Part shown: positions 36,163-45,523 of the stretch, in pieces
How positions within the stretch are numbered: position 1 is the stretch's first letter
Layout: each line of letters starts with the position of its first letter
NCBI GenBank assembly: GCA_002715425.1
Contig: PAYW01000009.1
Location: 17,117 to 81,116 of the forward strand
DNA length: 64,000 bases
Origin: Actinomycetota bacterium
GTDB lineage: Bacteria; Actinomycetota; Acidimicrobiia; Acidimicrobiales; UBA8592
Direction: 5' to 3'
Translations under genes and position numbers: made by a program
The notes under the pieces: model-generated
Database searches by the model: none
Told to the model about the DNA's origin: nothing
What the model saw: only the letters and a program-made list of their open reading frames with translations

Positions 36163-36901
36163 AATCTTAAATTTGGAGAAAATTTCAGTCTACTTCGGAG
36201 GGAATATCGCAGTTAATGAAGTCTCACTTACCATTACCAAGGGAACAATTACAGGATTGATTGGACCAAACGGAGCAGGAAAAACAACACTTTTTAACGT
36301 AATCAGCGGGCTTCTAGCTCCATCATCTGGAAGGGTCCTGTTCGCCGAAAGAGATATCACTTCTCTAGCTCCTCATAAACGCGCAAGATTTGGTATAGGA
36401 CGTACTTTTCAGAGGCTTGAAATATTTAACAGTCTTTCAGTTATCGATAATTTACGTGTTTCACTAGAAATCAGCAACCAATGGAACAATTCCAAACATG
36501 CAATTTTGGGTTCAAACATAAATTCCGAAATTGATAGAATCTTAGATCTAACTGGACTTAATTCTGTCCGTAATAAGATGGCAAGTGAACTACCTACAGG
36601 GCAAGCCCGATTGGTAGAACTCGCCAGAGCTCTTGTCCTCTCTCCGAAACTTTTGCTTCTTGACGAGCCTGCTTCTGGCCAGAATGATGAAGAGACCGAA
36701 AGTTTCGGACTACTTTTGAGACAACTATGCGATTCCGGAATATCTATTTTTCTAGTTGAACACGATATGAGTCTCGTTATGAATACGTGCGATCTTGTAA
36801 ATGTCCTTGATTTCGGTAGTCTCATTGCCAAAGGAACTCCTGTAGAGATTCAAGAGCACGAATTAGTTATTGAAGCGTATTTAGGAGATAAAAAAAGATG
36901 A
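36155..36901 (+). CDS. livG: ABC transporter ATP-binding protein, LivG-type
   Basis: About 248 residues. Walker A is GPNGAGKTT, the signature is LPTGQARLVELARAL (an accepted LivG variant of LSGGQ), Walker B is LLLLDEPASG and the switch His is in VEHDMSLVM. It powers the fused permease as one of two ATPases. I choose the ATG at 36155 because GAGGAG lies 9 bases upstream; an ATG at 36131 would lengthen the overlap with the permease. It overlaps livF by 4 bp (ATGA), indicating translational coupling. Confidence 0.92.
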   Translation: MNEILNLEKISVYFGGNIAVNEVSLTITKGTITGLIGPNGAGKTTLFNVISGLLAPSSGRVLFAERDITSLAPHKRARFGIGRTFQRLEIFNSLSVIDNLRVSLEISNQWNNSKHAILGSNINSEIDRILDLTGLNSVRNKMASELPTGQARLVELARALVLSPKLLLLDEPASGQNDEETESFGLLLRQLCDSGISIFLVEHDMSLVMNTCDLVNVLDFGSLIAKGTPVEIQEHELVIEAYLGDKKR

Positions 36902-37593
36902 TACCTCTCCTGTCCATTCAAAGAATCACAGCAGGTTATGGAGAGATATCTATTCTCGAAAACGTATCAATAGAATTATTCCCTGGTGAAATATATGCAC
37001 TTCTCGGCCCCAACGGGGGCGGAAAATCAACCACCCTAAAAGTCTGTTCCGGACAACTAATCCCAACAAAGGGCGAATTGATAATCGCTGGCCAAGTTAT
37101 GACGGGTTATAAACCCAATGCTTTAGCAAGAGCGGGAATTTGTACGATCCCAGAAGGGAAGGGGATATTTCCAAACTTAACCGTAAAAGAAAATCTTTTA
37201 ATGATGACAAATTCTGGCGCAACAATAGAAACGATAGAAGAGGTAACCTACGATCGTTTTCCACAACTCTCCTTGCGCACAAAACAACTAGCTGGAACCC
37301 TCTCTGGGGGTGAACAACAAATGCTTGCTATGTCGAGAGCCCTATCAACAGATCCTGCGATATTGCTTCTAGATGAATTGTCAATGGGGCTAGCGCCTCT
37401 TATTGTTGGACAATTATACGAAATGGTTCAACAAATAGCAGAAGAAGGAGTCGCAATTTTGGTAGTCGAACAATTCGCCAGCACTGTATTAGAAATAGCT
37501 ACTACAGCCGGAATTATGACTCACGGCAAATTAACCAAGGAAGGAATTCCTTCTGAGATACAACAAGACTTAAAGCACGCTTACTTAGGATAG
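36898..37593 (+). CDS. livF: ABC transporter ATP-binding protein, LivF-type
   Basis: A 231-residue ATPase. Walker A is GPNGGGKSTT, the signature LSGGEQQMLAMSRAL and Walker B ILLLDELSMGLAP, where DE is followed by Leu-Ser-Met as in many LivF proteins. It pairs with LivG under the fused permease. All catalytic elements are present and the length is normal. It closes the core transporter operon; a small membrane protein follows after 19 bp. Confidence 0.92.
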   Translation: MIPLLSIQRITAGYGEISILENVSIELFPGEIYALLGPNGGGKSTTLKVCSGQLIPTKGELIIAGQVMTGYKPNALARAGICTIPEGKGIFPNLTVKENLLMMTNSGATIETIEEVTYDRFPQLSLRTKQLAGTLSGGEQQMLAMSRALSTDPAILLLDELSMGLAPLIVGQLYEMVQQIAEEGVAILVVEQFASTVLEIATTAGIMTHGKLTKEGIPSEIQQDLKHAYLG

Positions 37594-37612
37594 GCATTAC
37601 CAAAGGATAATT

Positions 37613-37945
37613 ATGGAAAAGATTAGGCTAAATGAATTTAGAGACGCAGTAGATTCTTTAAATATAAAGTCGGGGGCACCTGACCGGGACAAGCTATACC
37701 ATCGACTAGGTGCTATCTTGATGGTCGCCGGTATTGTTCTTGCGTTTATAGCTTACTTTTTAGCAGGATCTCAGAACAGTGGTGATCTTGCTGTAGATAA
37801 CATCGAACATAACGAGCACATCATTCTAGCGATATGTGGAATATCTATCACTGTCGCCGGTGCAGCTACGTTCATTAAATTTGGCATCACAAGATTCATG
37901 CGATTCTGGCTTATAAGAAAAATATACGAAGATGGAAAGCCTTAA
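37613..37945 (+). CDS. Small membrane protein of unknown function
   Basis: A 110-residue protein with a hydrophilic N-terminus (1-30) and two clear transmembrane helices (about 33-52 and 69-90) followed by a basic tail. The AAGGA Shine-Dalgarno is well placed. It sits between livF and an SDR gene with short gaps, so it is probably transcribed with the transporter. I do not recognise a family. It could be an accessory subunit of the importer or unrelated. Confidence 0.65.
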   Translation: MEKIRLNEFRDAVDSLNIKSGAPDRDKLYHRLGAILMVAGIVLAFIAYFLAGSQNSGDLAVDNIEHNEHIILAICGISITVAGAATFIKFGITRFMRFWLIRKIYEDGKP

Positions 37946-37959
37946 GGAGACTCGCTTAT

Positions 37960-38670
37960 ATGCACGCAGTAATAACTGGAGGCGCTCAGGGTATTGGGTT
38001 TGCCTGCGCCCAGAATCTAACTTCCAATGGATGGAACGTCACGCTACTGGACAAGGATAATCAACTTCTAAAGCAGGCAAGTTCTGGGCTTAAATGTCAA
38101 TATGCTGAAGTGAACGTAACCGACATAGAGTCAGTCAAAGCGTTCTTCTCGTCAATCAATCATGTAGACGTCTTAATCAATAACGCGGGAATTTGGAGGC
38201 CACAGTTTCTAGAGGATTTAAATTTTCAGGACCAAGAAGAAGTACTAAAAGTTAATGTACTCGGAGCCATGTACTGCACCAGATCTGCGCTCAAGCACCT
38301 GCGAAGTTCACCTGCAGCCTCGGTCGTTAATGTTTCTTCATTAGCGGCACGTACTAATTCTCCTGGCCTTGGTCTATATGCAGCATCAAAATCAGCAATC
38401 GAAACACTGACCCAGCAATGGGCTCTCGAAATCGCTCCAATCCGAGTTAATGCTGTTTCACCAGGTTTGATTGAAACATCTGGTACAAGCGAAAACTACA
38501 AAGGATCTGCTAAAGAACGGAGGGCTAGAGCAGTTCCTTTAGGTAGGGTAGGAGAGCCAAGTGACGTCGCAAAAGTTGTCTCATTTCTTGTCTCGGAAGC
38601 AGCATCCTATGTTACGGGTCAGATTATTTCTGTTGATGGCGGCCTAGGTGCAGGGAATACGCAAAAATAA
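37960..38670 (+). CDS. Short-chain dehydrogenase/reductase
   Basis: A 236-residue classical SDR with cofactor motif GGAQGIGFA at residue 7, NNAG, and a catalytic YAASKSAIE. The C-terminal VTGQIISVDGG is typical of FabG-like proteins. A likely substrate is a 3-hydroxyacyl or other secondary alcohol. Asp after the second strand (LLDKD) points to NAD(H). AAGGAG precedes the ATG by about 10 bases. Its stop codon abuts the stop of the convergent small gene with no gap. Confidence 0.88.
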   Translation: MHAVITGGAQGIGFACAQNLTSNGWNVTLLDKDNQLLKQASSGLKCQYAEVNVTDIESVKAFFSSINHVDVLINNAGIWRPQFLEDLNFQDQEEVLKVNVLGAMYCTRSALKHLRSSPAASVVNVSSLAARTNSPGLGLYAASKSAIETLTQQWALEIAPIRVNAVSPGLIETSGTSENYKGSAKERRARAVPLGRVGEPSDVAKVVSFLVSEAASYVTGQIISVDGGLGAGNTQK

Positions 38671-39000
38671 TCAGAGAAGCGCGTAATAGGTCCACGCAGC
38701 TATTGCTACAGCACCAAAGAAGAAAGCTGACTTAAATCCGCTTTTCATTACTCCATACCCGAATCCTATAACACCGATAGTTCCAGCGATTACTAAAATA
38801 AGAGTAAGAGTCGGATTTGAATTTGCGGCTTCAATAAGAGAAGGAGGTATCCGGGTAGAAATGGATTCTGGGATAGCGTCCAGAACATTGTCGGGCAATT
38901 TATCAATCTCACCTGCAATAATTTTGTCTCGAATATCTAGAGGAAGGTTATCTAGGATCTCTGAGTCTAAATCCGACAAAGAAGTTGCTTGTAGTACCAT
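38671..39000 (-). CDS. Small membrane protein of unknown function
   Basis: A 109-residue protein with an acidic, Leu/Ile/Asp-rich N-terminal half (1-60) containing short repeats of the type DLDSEILDNLP and DKLPDNVLDAIP, then two hydrophobic segments (about 68-85 and 92-108). It resembles a short helical module followed by a membrane anchor. I recognise no family. It lies convergent to the SDR gene and 51 bp downstream of another SDR on its own strand. Confidence 0.55.
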   Translation of the reverse strand: MVLQATSLSDLDSEILDNLPLDIRDKIIAGEIDKLPDNVLDAIPESISTRIPPSLIEAANSNPTLTLILVIAGTIGVIGFGYGVMKSGFKSAFFFGAVAIAAWTYYALL

Positions 39001-39051
39001 CTGCCCATTGTTCCTGCAGAAATGATGGAAGTGGTGGACTTCTTCAAAAAG

Positions 39052-39834
39052 TTAGACTAAATCTGGCCTCATAATTGCCTCCGTACCGCCATCTACGTAT
39101 ATAACCTGTCCGTGAACAAATGAAGAGTCACTAGAAAGTAGAAATTTAACGACTTCAGCAATCTGATCTGGATGTCCAGTCTCCATAATGCCACTTGGTA
39201 AATTCGAAACTCCTTCGGACAGAATAGGGTCAGACAATAAGCCATCAAGCATCGCCGTATCCATTTTCCCAGGAGCGACTACATTCAACCGGACACCCTT
39301 AGATCCCCAATTCTGCGCGTTAGTGCGTGCAAAGCGAGCTAAGGCAGCTTTACATGTGCTGTATGCAACTATTCCGGCAACAGATGGGTCATTATTTTGA
39401 GCCATACCTAAATAATTTTCTATACCTTCTCTATCACCTAAATGAAGATAATCCTCAAGTACAGGATCACCTCCAAGGGCTGCTCCGATTGAAGCTATCG
39501 CAACAGCAGATGAACCTTCACGAGAAGCCAAGTAGTCTAAACTCAATTCAAGAACCATCTTTGCAGCGAACCAATTCACTTCAATAATTTCACTCTTATT
39601 CTCATGCACTGGGCTAAGGCCTGCATTAGAAACTACCCCTTTTAAATTCGGGCACATTGAAAATGCCTCTTTCATTGCACCAATAACTTCATCATCTTTG
39701 GAAAGATCAGCTTGAATATCAGGTTTACCTTTCCAATCTATCCCTATGACTTTTGAGCCATCCTTCTTTAGAGATTCAGCCACAGAGGCTCCAAGTCCGC
39801 TGGTCACTCCAGTTACTATAAATTCTTTCTCCAT
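39052..39834 (-). CDS. SDR, 3-alpha-hydroxysteroid dehydrogenase-like
   Basis: A 260-residue SDR. The cofactor motif is TGVTSGLGASV, then an NAG motif, a serine in ASIGAALGG and YSTCKAALA. A long insert (roughly 30 residues with LEDYLHLGDREG) separates Ser from the catalytic Tyr, as in 3-alpha-hydroxysteroid dehydrogenase/carbonyl reductase. This hints at a steroid-like or carbonyl substrate but does not prove it. It is divergent from tesB with a 54-bp gap. Confidence 0.82.
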   Translation of the reverse strand: MEKEFIVTGVTSGLGASVAESLKKDGSKVIGIDWKGKPDIQADLSKDDEVIGAMKEAFSMCPNLKGVVSNAGLSPVHENKSEIIEVNWFAAKMVLELSLDYLASREGSSAVAIASIGAALGGDPVLEDYLHLGDREGIENYLGMAQNNDPSVAGIVAYSTCKAALARFARTNAQNWGSKGVRLNVVAPGKMDTAMLDGLLSDPILSEGVSNLPSGIMETGHPDQIAEVVKFLLSSDSSFVHGQVIYVDGGTEAIMRPDLV

Positions 39835-39888
39835 TCCAAAACTTTAGTACCTTAGCGAATCAAGCGTAAATCAGAGTATGATCATCAA

Positions 39889-40698
39889 GTGAATTCCCCC
39901 GAAATGATCGACACTTTTAATGAGCTCATCGCTCTTACCCAGATTAACGAAAATCGTTTCTCAGCTCGAAGCCCCAAATACAACTGGGGGAGAGTGTACG
40001 GCGGCCAAGTCGTAGCACAAGCGCTTAATGCAGCAAAGCAGACGGTAGATCCCAAATATCATGTTCACTCAATTCACGCGTATTTCATTCGAGGAGGATC
40101 CAGTGACGAACTTATAGAACTAGAAGTAGACAGGTTACGCGATGGCAAATCCTTCGCAACTCGTAGAGTTGTGGCAATTCAGTCGCCAGGCGCGATACTA
40201 AATCTCTCAGCCTCGTTCCAAATAAACGAAGATGGCCCACAAATACAAGAAAAATCACTCCCAAATGACCTGCCGCTACCAAATGACCTGCCATCCGATA
40301 ATTGGTCAAACATCATGGACAGAAGAGTCATCCCTAAGGGTGCCCTTTCCAGTGGTCATGGTGTTTGGATTCGTTTAAATGGAGATACCCAACATGATGA
40401 AAGCTCATACGAATTAGGCCTAGTTTACGCAAGTGATGATGCACCATTCGACGCAGCCGCTCGTCTCCATCCTCAGTTCGACGGGAACTGGGACAACGAT
40501 GAAGCCCCTAATTTTTTCGGAGCTAGCTTGGACCACGCAGTTTGGTTTCATCAGAAATCAAATCCATACGACTGGCAATTTCATCACCATATTGGAGTAA
40601 CCCATATGGGAAATCGTGGCTTAGCAACGGGAGCCATTTATTCTAAAGATGGGAAGCATCTTGCTACTGTTACCCAAGAAATCTTGCAGCGTTTTTAG
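39889..40698 (+). CDS. tesB: Acyl-CoA thioesterase II (TesB-like)
   Basis: A 269-residue double-hotdog thioesterase that releases free acids from acyl-CoA. The N-terminal hotdog has YGGQVVAQAL, VHSIHAYFIRGG and RDGKSFATRRVVAIQ. The C-terminal hotdog has SLDHAVWFHQ and the final ATVTQEILQR. The ends are typical of TesB. A GTG at 39889 gives the full N-terminus; an in-frame ATG at 39904 is possible. Its 3' end overlaps the convergent transporter gene by 29 bp. Confidence 0.9.
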   Translation: MNSPEMIDTFNELIALTQINENRFSARSPKYNWGRVYGGQVVAQALNAAKQTVDPKYHVHSIHAYFIRGGSSDELIELEVDRLRDGKSFATRRVVAIQSPGAILNLSASFQINEDGPQIQEKSLPNDLPLPNDLPSDNWSNIMDRRVIPKGALSSGHGVWIRLNGDTQHDESSYELGLVYASDDAPFDAAARLHPQFDGNWDNDEAPNFFGASLDHAVWFHQKSNPYDWQFHHHIGVTHMGNRGLATGAIYSKDGKHLATVTQEILQRF

Positions 40699-42097
40699 AA
40701 TTCCGCACAGAGTTTCTGCTCGATAAGAAGACACTGCAAACAAAAGTAGCTAAACCACCTATGGCTATTACCAACACGCCATGTCGATGAGCGTTGAAAC
40801 TTCCTACGCCACTTGCTTCGCCGACGACTGCCAGAACAACTGCAATCCCGAATGCTCCACCTATCCTTTGAAACGTGTGAATAATCGCGGTTGCGCTTCC
40901 GATAAAGTTTTCCTCGATTCCTTGAGCACCAAGAGAAGTTAGTGTCGGCCAAACACCAGCCATCCCTACTCCAGAGCCAAGAAGTGCCAAAATTAGAAGA
41001 AGAAGGTTTTCTGATGTCCCACAAAGCAACCAAAAAAGGCCATACAAAAACGTATAGACCAGAATTCCAGGAATCATGACCCATCGTTCCCCATATTTAT
41101 CAGCAATTTTGCCGGCATAGATAGATAGCAAACTCATAGTCCCTGGCATAATAGTTAAAAGTAAGCCTGCTTTCACTAGACTGTACTCCCAAACTTCAGT
41201 TAGGAATAGAATCATCCCTAACCAATGCGCATAGAATGCCACCCCAGCAGTTATCGACATTATTGAAGATAATAAAAATCCTTTATTAGAAAAAAGCTGG
41301 AGTTGAAGTGGTGAAGATGCAGACGAATCGGAACGAATCAGAAGAGCGCCGATTAACAGAAACGAAATAACGAATAATGCAACAGTCCTTAGAGAAGTCC
41401 ATCCCCAGGAGTCTGCCTTCACGATAGGTAAAATAAGTGTGGTCAACCCAGCGACTGTTAAAAATACATCTAGTGGTCTCAGAGCAACATTCGAGTCTGG
41501 TTTTGCGACTTGTTTAGATCCATATTTATACAGCAGGTATCCGACAAAAAGGCCTAACGGTATTTGAAGTGCAAATAGCGCCCTCCACGAAAAAGTATCG
41601 ATTAATTGAGATATAGCGATGGGGGAGAGCGCACCGGCGACTGCCGTGTAGAATCCCCATCGACCTACAGCTTCACTCCGATTGCCGACTGGAGTATTGC
41701 GCAATACAACAGCTATAGCAGCAGGCCCCATTACAGCTTGACCCGAAGAAGAAATTACTCTTGCTCCAACGAGAGTCCACAACGTAGGAGCGATGGTGCA
41801 AAGAATTACGCCAAATGTATAAAAGAAAACTCCGAATCTATAAAGGCGCTCAGGCCCGTACTTATCAGTTAGTCGTCCGGACTGCAATAAAAGAGCAGCA
41901 CCGACGATATTAGGTGTCGATAAGACCCATGAAGCATTGGCAGCATCTCCATTGGCAATACTCTCTTTGATATCAGGGAAGATAAAGAATGATGATGAAG
42001 CATCCCAACCACCGATAAAGCCTGCAAGAAGTGCAGCGAATACTAATCCCCGTACACTCGCGTCAGGCTTCGTTTCCGCCCCAGATTTCTTTGACAA
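40670..42097 (-). CDS. MFS transporter, DHA2-like drug exporter
   Basis: A 475-residue major facilitator protein with about 12-14 transmembrane helices. The LTDKYGPERLYRFG motif between helices 2 and 3 and the WRALFALQIPLGLFVG segment fit the EmrB/QacA (DHA2) group. It probably exports drugs or metabolites by proton antiport. The only usable start is TTG at 42097, since a stop codon in frame lies just upstream. It begins 8 bp after the PEP-swivel-domain gene, so the two are likely co-transcribed. Confidence 0.85.
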   Translation of the reverse strand: MSKKSGAETKPDASVRGLVFAALLAGFIGGWDASSSFFIFPDIKESIANGDAANASWVLSTPNIVGAALLLQSGRLTDKYGPERLYRFGVFFYTFGVILCTIAPTLWTLVGARVISSSGQAVMGPAAIAVVLRNTPVGNRSEAVGRWGFYTAVAGALSPIAISQLIDTFSWRALFALQIPLGLFVGYLLYKYGSKQVAKPDSNVALRPLDVFLTVAGLTTLILPIVKADSWGWTSLRTVALFVISFLLIGALLIRSDSSASSPLQLQLFSNKGFLLSSIMSITAGVAFYAHWLGMILFLTEVWEYSLVKAGLLLTIMPGTMSLLSIYAGKIADKYGERWVMIPGILVYTFLYGLFWLLCGTSENLLLLILALLGSGVGMAGVWPTLTSLGAQGIEENFIGSATAIIHTFQRIGGAFGIAVVLAVVGEASGVGSFNAHRHGVLVIAIGGLATFVCSVFLSSRNSVRNSKNAARFLG

Positions 42098-42105
42098 ACC
42101 TCCGC

Positions 42106-43824
42106 CTATGGAAGCTCAAGGATAGTTACAGTTCCTTCAGCTCCATCAACGGTTATTGTGGCACCATCAGGGATCCGCTTACTTGCATCAGTCGCCGACG
42201 CAACGCATGGGATTCCGAGTTCACGGCTAACGATGCTTGCATGGCTTCCAATATTTCCCAAGTCAACAACTACTGCACCAGCGGCTAGAAAAAGTGGCGT
42301 CCAAGCAGGATCAGTGTTAAAAGTGACTAGAATCTCTCCCGGTTCAAGAGCGCTAGGATCACTAGCATCAAGAATGATCCTGGCTTTCCCTGTATATGTG
42401 CCAGGCGAACACCCGTTTCCCTGCATCATTTCACCAACAGTGACAGGGGAGTACTCTAAATCTGATTTCTTTGGCCACTCACCAAGAGGAGGACAGACAG
42501 TATTGACAATAAATGGTGGGTCCAAGTCAAATAAGAGTTTATAATCAGCTTCTCTTTCTCGAAGAAGATCAGTGTAAGAAGATGGGTTCTCGATATAACC
42601 GTCAACTTCGTTTTCCATAAGCATATATAGCTGTTTTCTATTATCAAGATTGCCTTCAATAACCATCCGGTCAGCAATTTCGTTAAAACACATTCGCGCT
42701 TCATGAATCGGTTTTACAGCACTGCATTTATTTCGCTCTCTAAGCGCCATCCATAATTCGCCAGCTTTCATGCCCACATTGAACATAGCTAATGCTTCTT
42801 CGTTTTGACTGAGAATTCCTTTGAACTCTTCTCGTAGTCGTTCTCTTTCGGAAGAATTACGCTCAAAGGCGATAAGAGGATCAGCTGAATCATCTTGTTT
42901 TCTGATGAGATTAAGCTGATTGAATGTTAGCGATAGATTTGATTCGTAAGTGTCAGAACCCGGATCCCATTCATTCGGGCCGCGAGAACCGTGCCGATAC
43001 AAAAAGCCATCCAAAGAGTTTCTAAATTCTTCACTCAACTCATTAAGGTCAATATTTGGGGAGCATTCCTCAAAATGAGCAGTCATTGACTCGGAATTAC
43101 GTATCATCCTTGACAAAGTCCATAGTTCACGGCCTATCTCCGCTGAGTCTACATTCCCTATACCAGTAACCAATTTAATAACATCTGATTGGCGCCCTAA
43201 CTCCGCAAGGATACCGCCCAAAATTGCTGGGCCATTAGAAGCTGCCAATGAAGCCCAAACGTGCTGTTCGAATACCTGAACAGTGGGATCTTGCATGGCT
43301 CGAGCTCTAGAGACTAACTCCTCCAATGACAGAGTTGATAAATCAGGTCTACTGTCCCTAAGACTCTGTACCATAACTTTCATCTCTTCAATAGGAGGAT
43401 GGGAGTCAGTTTCTAGAAGGTATGCAGTATTCTTCTCCAACCGTTGTGAATGAACTTCGCTCTCGTGCCAGTCTTCGGCAATATACGGAGGGACATCGGG
43501 ATGTGCATCGAAATAAGCATCATCAATCATCTCTGGAGTTGCACCTGGTTGACGAACACCCATCATCCGAGCTTGAGTCAAGGTGTTATAAAAGTAACCA
43601 CCGAACAACCCAAATGATTCAGGTGGGTCACCATATTCGTCCGCATCGAATACTCCGTAAGAAACGAAGCCATCTCGACAACCCAGAACAACACCAGATT
43701 CCCATGACCAAGTCCATCCGAGTGGAGTAACAGGATCAGCTAAAACATCGGCTCCGTTAGCTCTTGTGTAGTGTGGAAACTTTTCAGTAGGAGTTCGATC
43801 AGTTATCCATTTATCTCCAAGCAC
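42106..43824 (-). CDS. PEP-utilising swivel-domain protein without ATP-grasp domain
   Basis: A 572-residue cytoplasmic protein. The C-terminal about 100 residues are a PEP-utiliser mobile (phosphohistidine) domain: EILVTFNTDPAWTPLF, then GNIGSHASIVSRELGIPCV with His528. The rest resembles the linker part of rifampin phosphotransferase and PEP-synthase-like proteins (PVTPLGWTWSWE, YFYNTLTQARMMG). The N-terminal ATP-grasp kinase domain such enzymes use to phosphorylate the histidine is absent. Nothing nearby encodes one, so it may work with a partner elsewhere or do another phosphotransfer. Upstream of a drug-exporter gene. Confidence 0.78.
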   Translation of the reverse strand: MLGDKWITDRTPTEKFPHYTRANGADVLADPVTPLGWTWSWESGVVLGCRDGFVSYGVFDADEYGDPPESFGLFGGYFYNTLTQARMMGVRQPGATPEMIDDAYFDAHPDVPPYIAEDWHESEVHSQRLEKNTAYLLETDSHPPIEEMKVMVQSLRDSRPDLSTLSLEELVSRARAMQDPTVQVFEQHVWASLAASNGPAILGGILAELGRQSDVIKLVTGIGNVDSAEIGRELWTLSRMIRNSESMTAHFEECSPNIDLNELSEEFRNSLDGFLYRHGSRGPNEWDPGSDTYESNLSLTFNQLNLIRKQDDSADPLIAFERNSSERERLREEFKGILSQNEEALAMFNVGMKAGELWMALRERNKCSAVKPIHEARMCFNEIADRMVIEGNLDNRKQLYMLMENEVDGYIENPSSYTDLLREREADYKLLFDLDPPFIVNTVCPPLGEWPKKSDLEYSPVTVGEMMQGNGCSPGTYTGKARIILDASDPSALEPGEILVTFNTDPAWTPLFLAAGAVVVDLGNIGSHASIVSRELGIPCVASATDASKRIPDGATITVDGAEGTVTILELP

Positions 43825-44027
43825 TTTGGCTCCTTCATATATTCGGTTTCAATCATAAGCATTTAGATTCAAACGGTTTGTCAGATTAAAGTTAACAAGA
43901 ACGCGGTTGATAGTCGAACTAACCTGTAATTATAAGGGCAATCATACATATTTACTTTACATAACGTGTATTTCCGGCGATTCGATATAACCTACACCGG
44001 TTCCCCTATGAGGTTTCGACCCTCTAT

Positions 44028-44390
44028 TTAGGCGTAAAGCGCTATAACCTGTGCCACTGAATTGACGACTACTATTGATAAAGCCATAAGCCGAAACATG
44101 ATGAACGGGGCTTTCTTAAAGTTCTTGCCTATTTCAGAGTTAGCTAGCTCTTCATCCATAGATGATGTACTCGCTCCTATGTCAGCGATAGCTCCATCAA
44201 ACCAGACAATTGCATTTACTCCGAATGAGATAATTGCTGCAGCAATTGCAAATTGCATTTCGCTACCAAAGCTAGCCGCATCTCGAACTAGAAATAAAGT
44301 TCCAATCGTTGCTGCCGTATAGACAAGCACCATCATTCTTAAGTCGCTTGCTCTGTTGCTAACCCAGGCATGTAAAAGTTTAGGTTTCAT
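44028..44390 (-). CDS. Small membrane protein of unknown function
   Basis: A 120-residue protein with about three hydrophobic segments (roughly 19-37, 45-65 and 95-118) and a hydrophilic Ser/Glu-rich loop between the second and third. No family is recognised. It is isolated: 203 AT-rich bases separate it from the PEP-swivel gene downstream, and it is divergent from the monooxygenase gene. That intergenic stretch (43825-44027) shows no gene, tRNA or strong terminator. Confidence 0.55.
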   Translation of the reverse strand: MKPKLLHAWVSNRASDLRMMVLVYTAATIGTLFLVRDAASFGSEMQFAIAAAIISFGVNAIVWFDGAIADIGASTSSMDEELANSEIGKNFKKAPFIMFRLMALSIVVVNSVAQVIALYA

Positions 44391-44521
44391 ACTGCTCCTT
44401 CTTATAGTTGATATCCAATATCATTCCATAAATTAGCTTCGAACATACTTTCTTGCTCTAAAGATCCTCAATATCCGTGTACAGCTAACTTTTCTGCATG
44501 ATGTGACTTCATGAGGCATTA

Positions 44522-45520
44522 ATGGGACTATATATTGTGCGTCTTTCAGTATTAGATCAAAGCCCAGTATCGGAGGGCACTACTCCATCAGAGGCTCTGC
44601 GAAACTCTATTCAGCTAGCAATACGTGCAGATGAACTAGGATATTATCGCTATTGGGTCGCTGAACACCACGGGATGCACGGCCTAGCTGGTTCTAGCCC
44701 AGAAATCCTCATCGGCCATATAGCTGAAAACACTAAAAGTATCCGTGTAGGTTCTGGTGGAGTAATGCTAAGTCATTACTCCCCTCTCAAAGTTGCTGAG
44801 AACTTTAAAGTCCTCGAAGCACTTCATCCGAATCGCATTGACCTCGGCTTAGGACGGGCCCCAGGTTCAGATGCCCGCACAGCGTATGCTTTTCAGTCGA
44901 CGGGGAACTCTTCTGGGTCTGAGAATTACTTGGAATCCGTTCTGGCACTCCGACAGCTCCTTAGTGGAAAAACAATTCACACAGGTCCTTTATCTGGGGT
45001 TGAAGCTCTACCCTCAACCCCTTCTAGCCCAGAAATATGGCTGTTGGCGTCTAGCGACGGATCTGCGAGTGTTGCCGCACATTCTGGCCTCCCTTTAAGC
45101 TGGGCACATTTTATCAATGGCCATGGCGCCGCTACCTGTGACCTTTACCGAGAGCACTACTCCCCCTCTGAGCAGCACCCCGACCCAAGCGTAAGTGTTG
45201 GAGTTAGTGTATTGTGCGCTGATTCCGATGAAGAAGCACGACAAATGTTATCAAGCTTAGAAGTTTGGAGATCTTCTGGGCTTCGCGGTCCCATACCAGA
45301 CACGAGCCATGTTAAAGATGTGAACGAAGAGTTAGATAATCAAAGATTTCAGTCCCCAAGTCGACCTATGGTAATCGGAACTCCAGAAATTGTTAAAAAT
45401 GAGCTTTGTGCTATCGCGGATGACTATTGCGCTGAAGAATTGCTTATCGTGACTATCTGCTTTAGCCACAGTCAACGACTACGCTCTTACGAACTAATCG
45501 CTGAAGCGTTTAATAACTAG
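44522..45520 (+). CDS. Luciferase-like flavin monooxygenase
   Basis: A 332-residue LLM-class (bacterial luciferase superfamily) TIM-barrel protein. It has SVLDQSPVSEG, YYRYWVAEHHG, VGSGGVMLSHYSPLKVAE and RIDLGLGRAPGSD, the MsnO8-type pattern. It would use reduced FMN or F420 to oxidise an unknown organic substrate. The ATG at 44522 has GAGG five bases upstream; a GTG at 44537 would give the N-terminus more usual for the family. It converges with thiQ with a 3-bp gap. Confidence 0.87.
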   Translation: MGLYIVRLSVLDQSPVSEGTTPSEALRNSIQLAIRADELGYYRYWVAEHHGMHGLAGSSPEILIGHIAENTKSIRVGSGGVMLSHYSPLKVAENFKVLEALHPNRIDLGLGRAPGSDARTAYAFQSTGNSSGSENYLESVLALRQLLSGKTIHTGPLSGVEALPSTPSSPEIWLLASSDGSASVAAHSGLPLSWAHFINGHGAATCDLYREHYSPSEQHPDPSVSVGVSVLCADSDEEARQMLSSLEVWRSSGLRGPIPDTSHVKDVNEELDNQRFQSPSRPMVIGTPEIVKNELCAIADDYCAEELLIVTICFSHSQRLRSYELIAEAFNN

Positions 45521-45523
45521 CGA

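Noticed and set aside
43990..44030. A tRNA-like GGTTTCGACC arm downstream of the small membrane protein gene
   Set aside because: No acceptor, D or anticodon arms can be built around it, and the T-loop does not match consensus.
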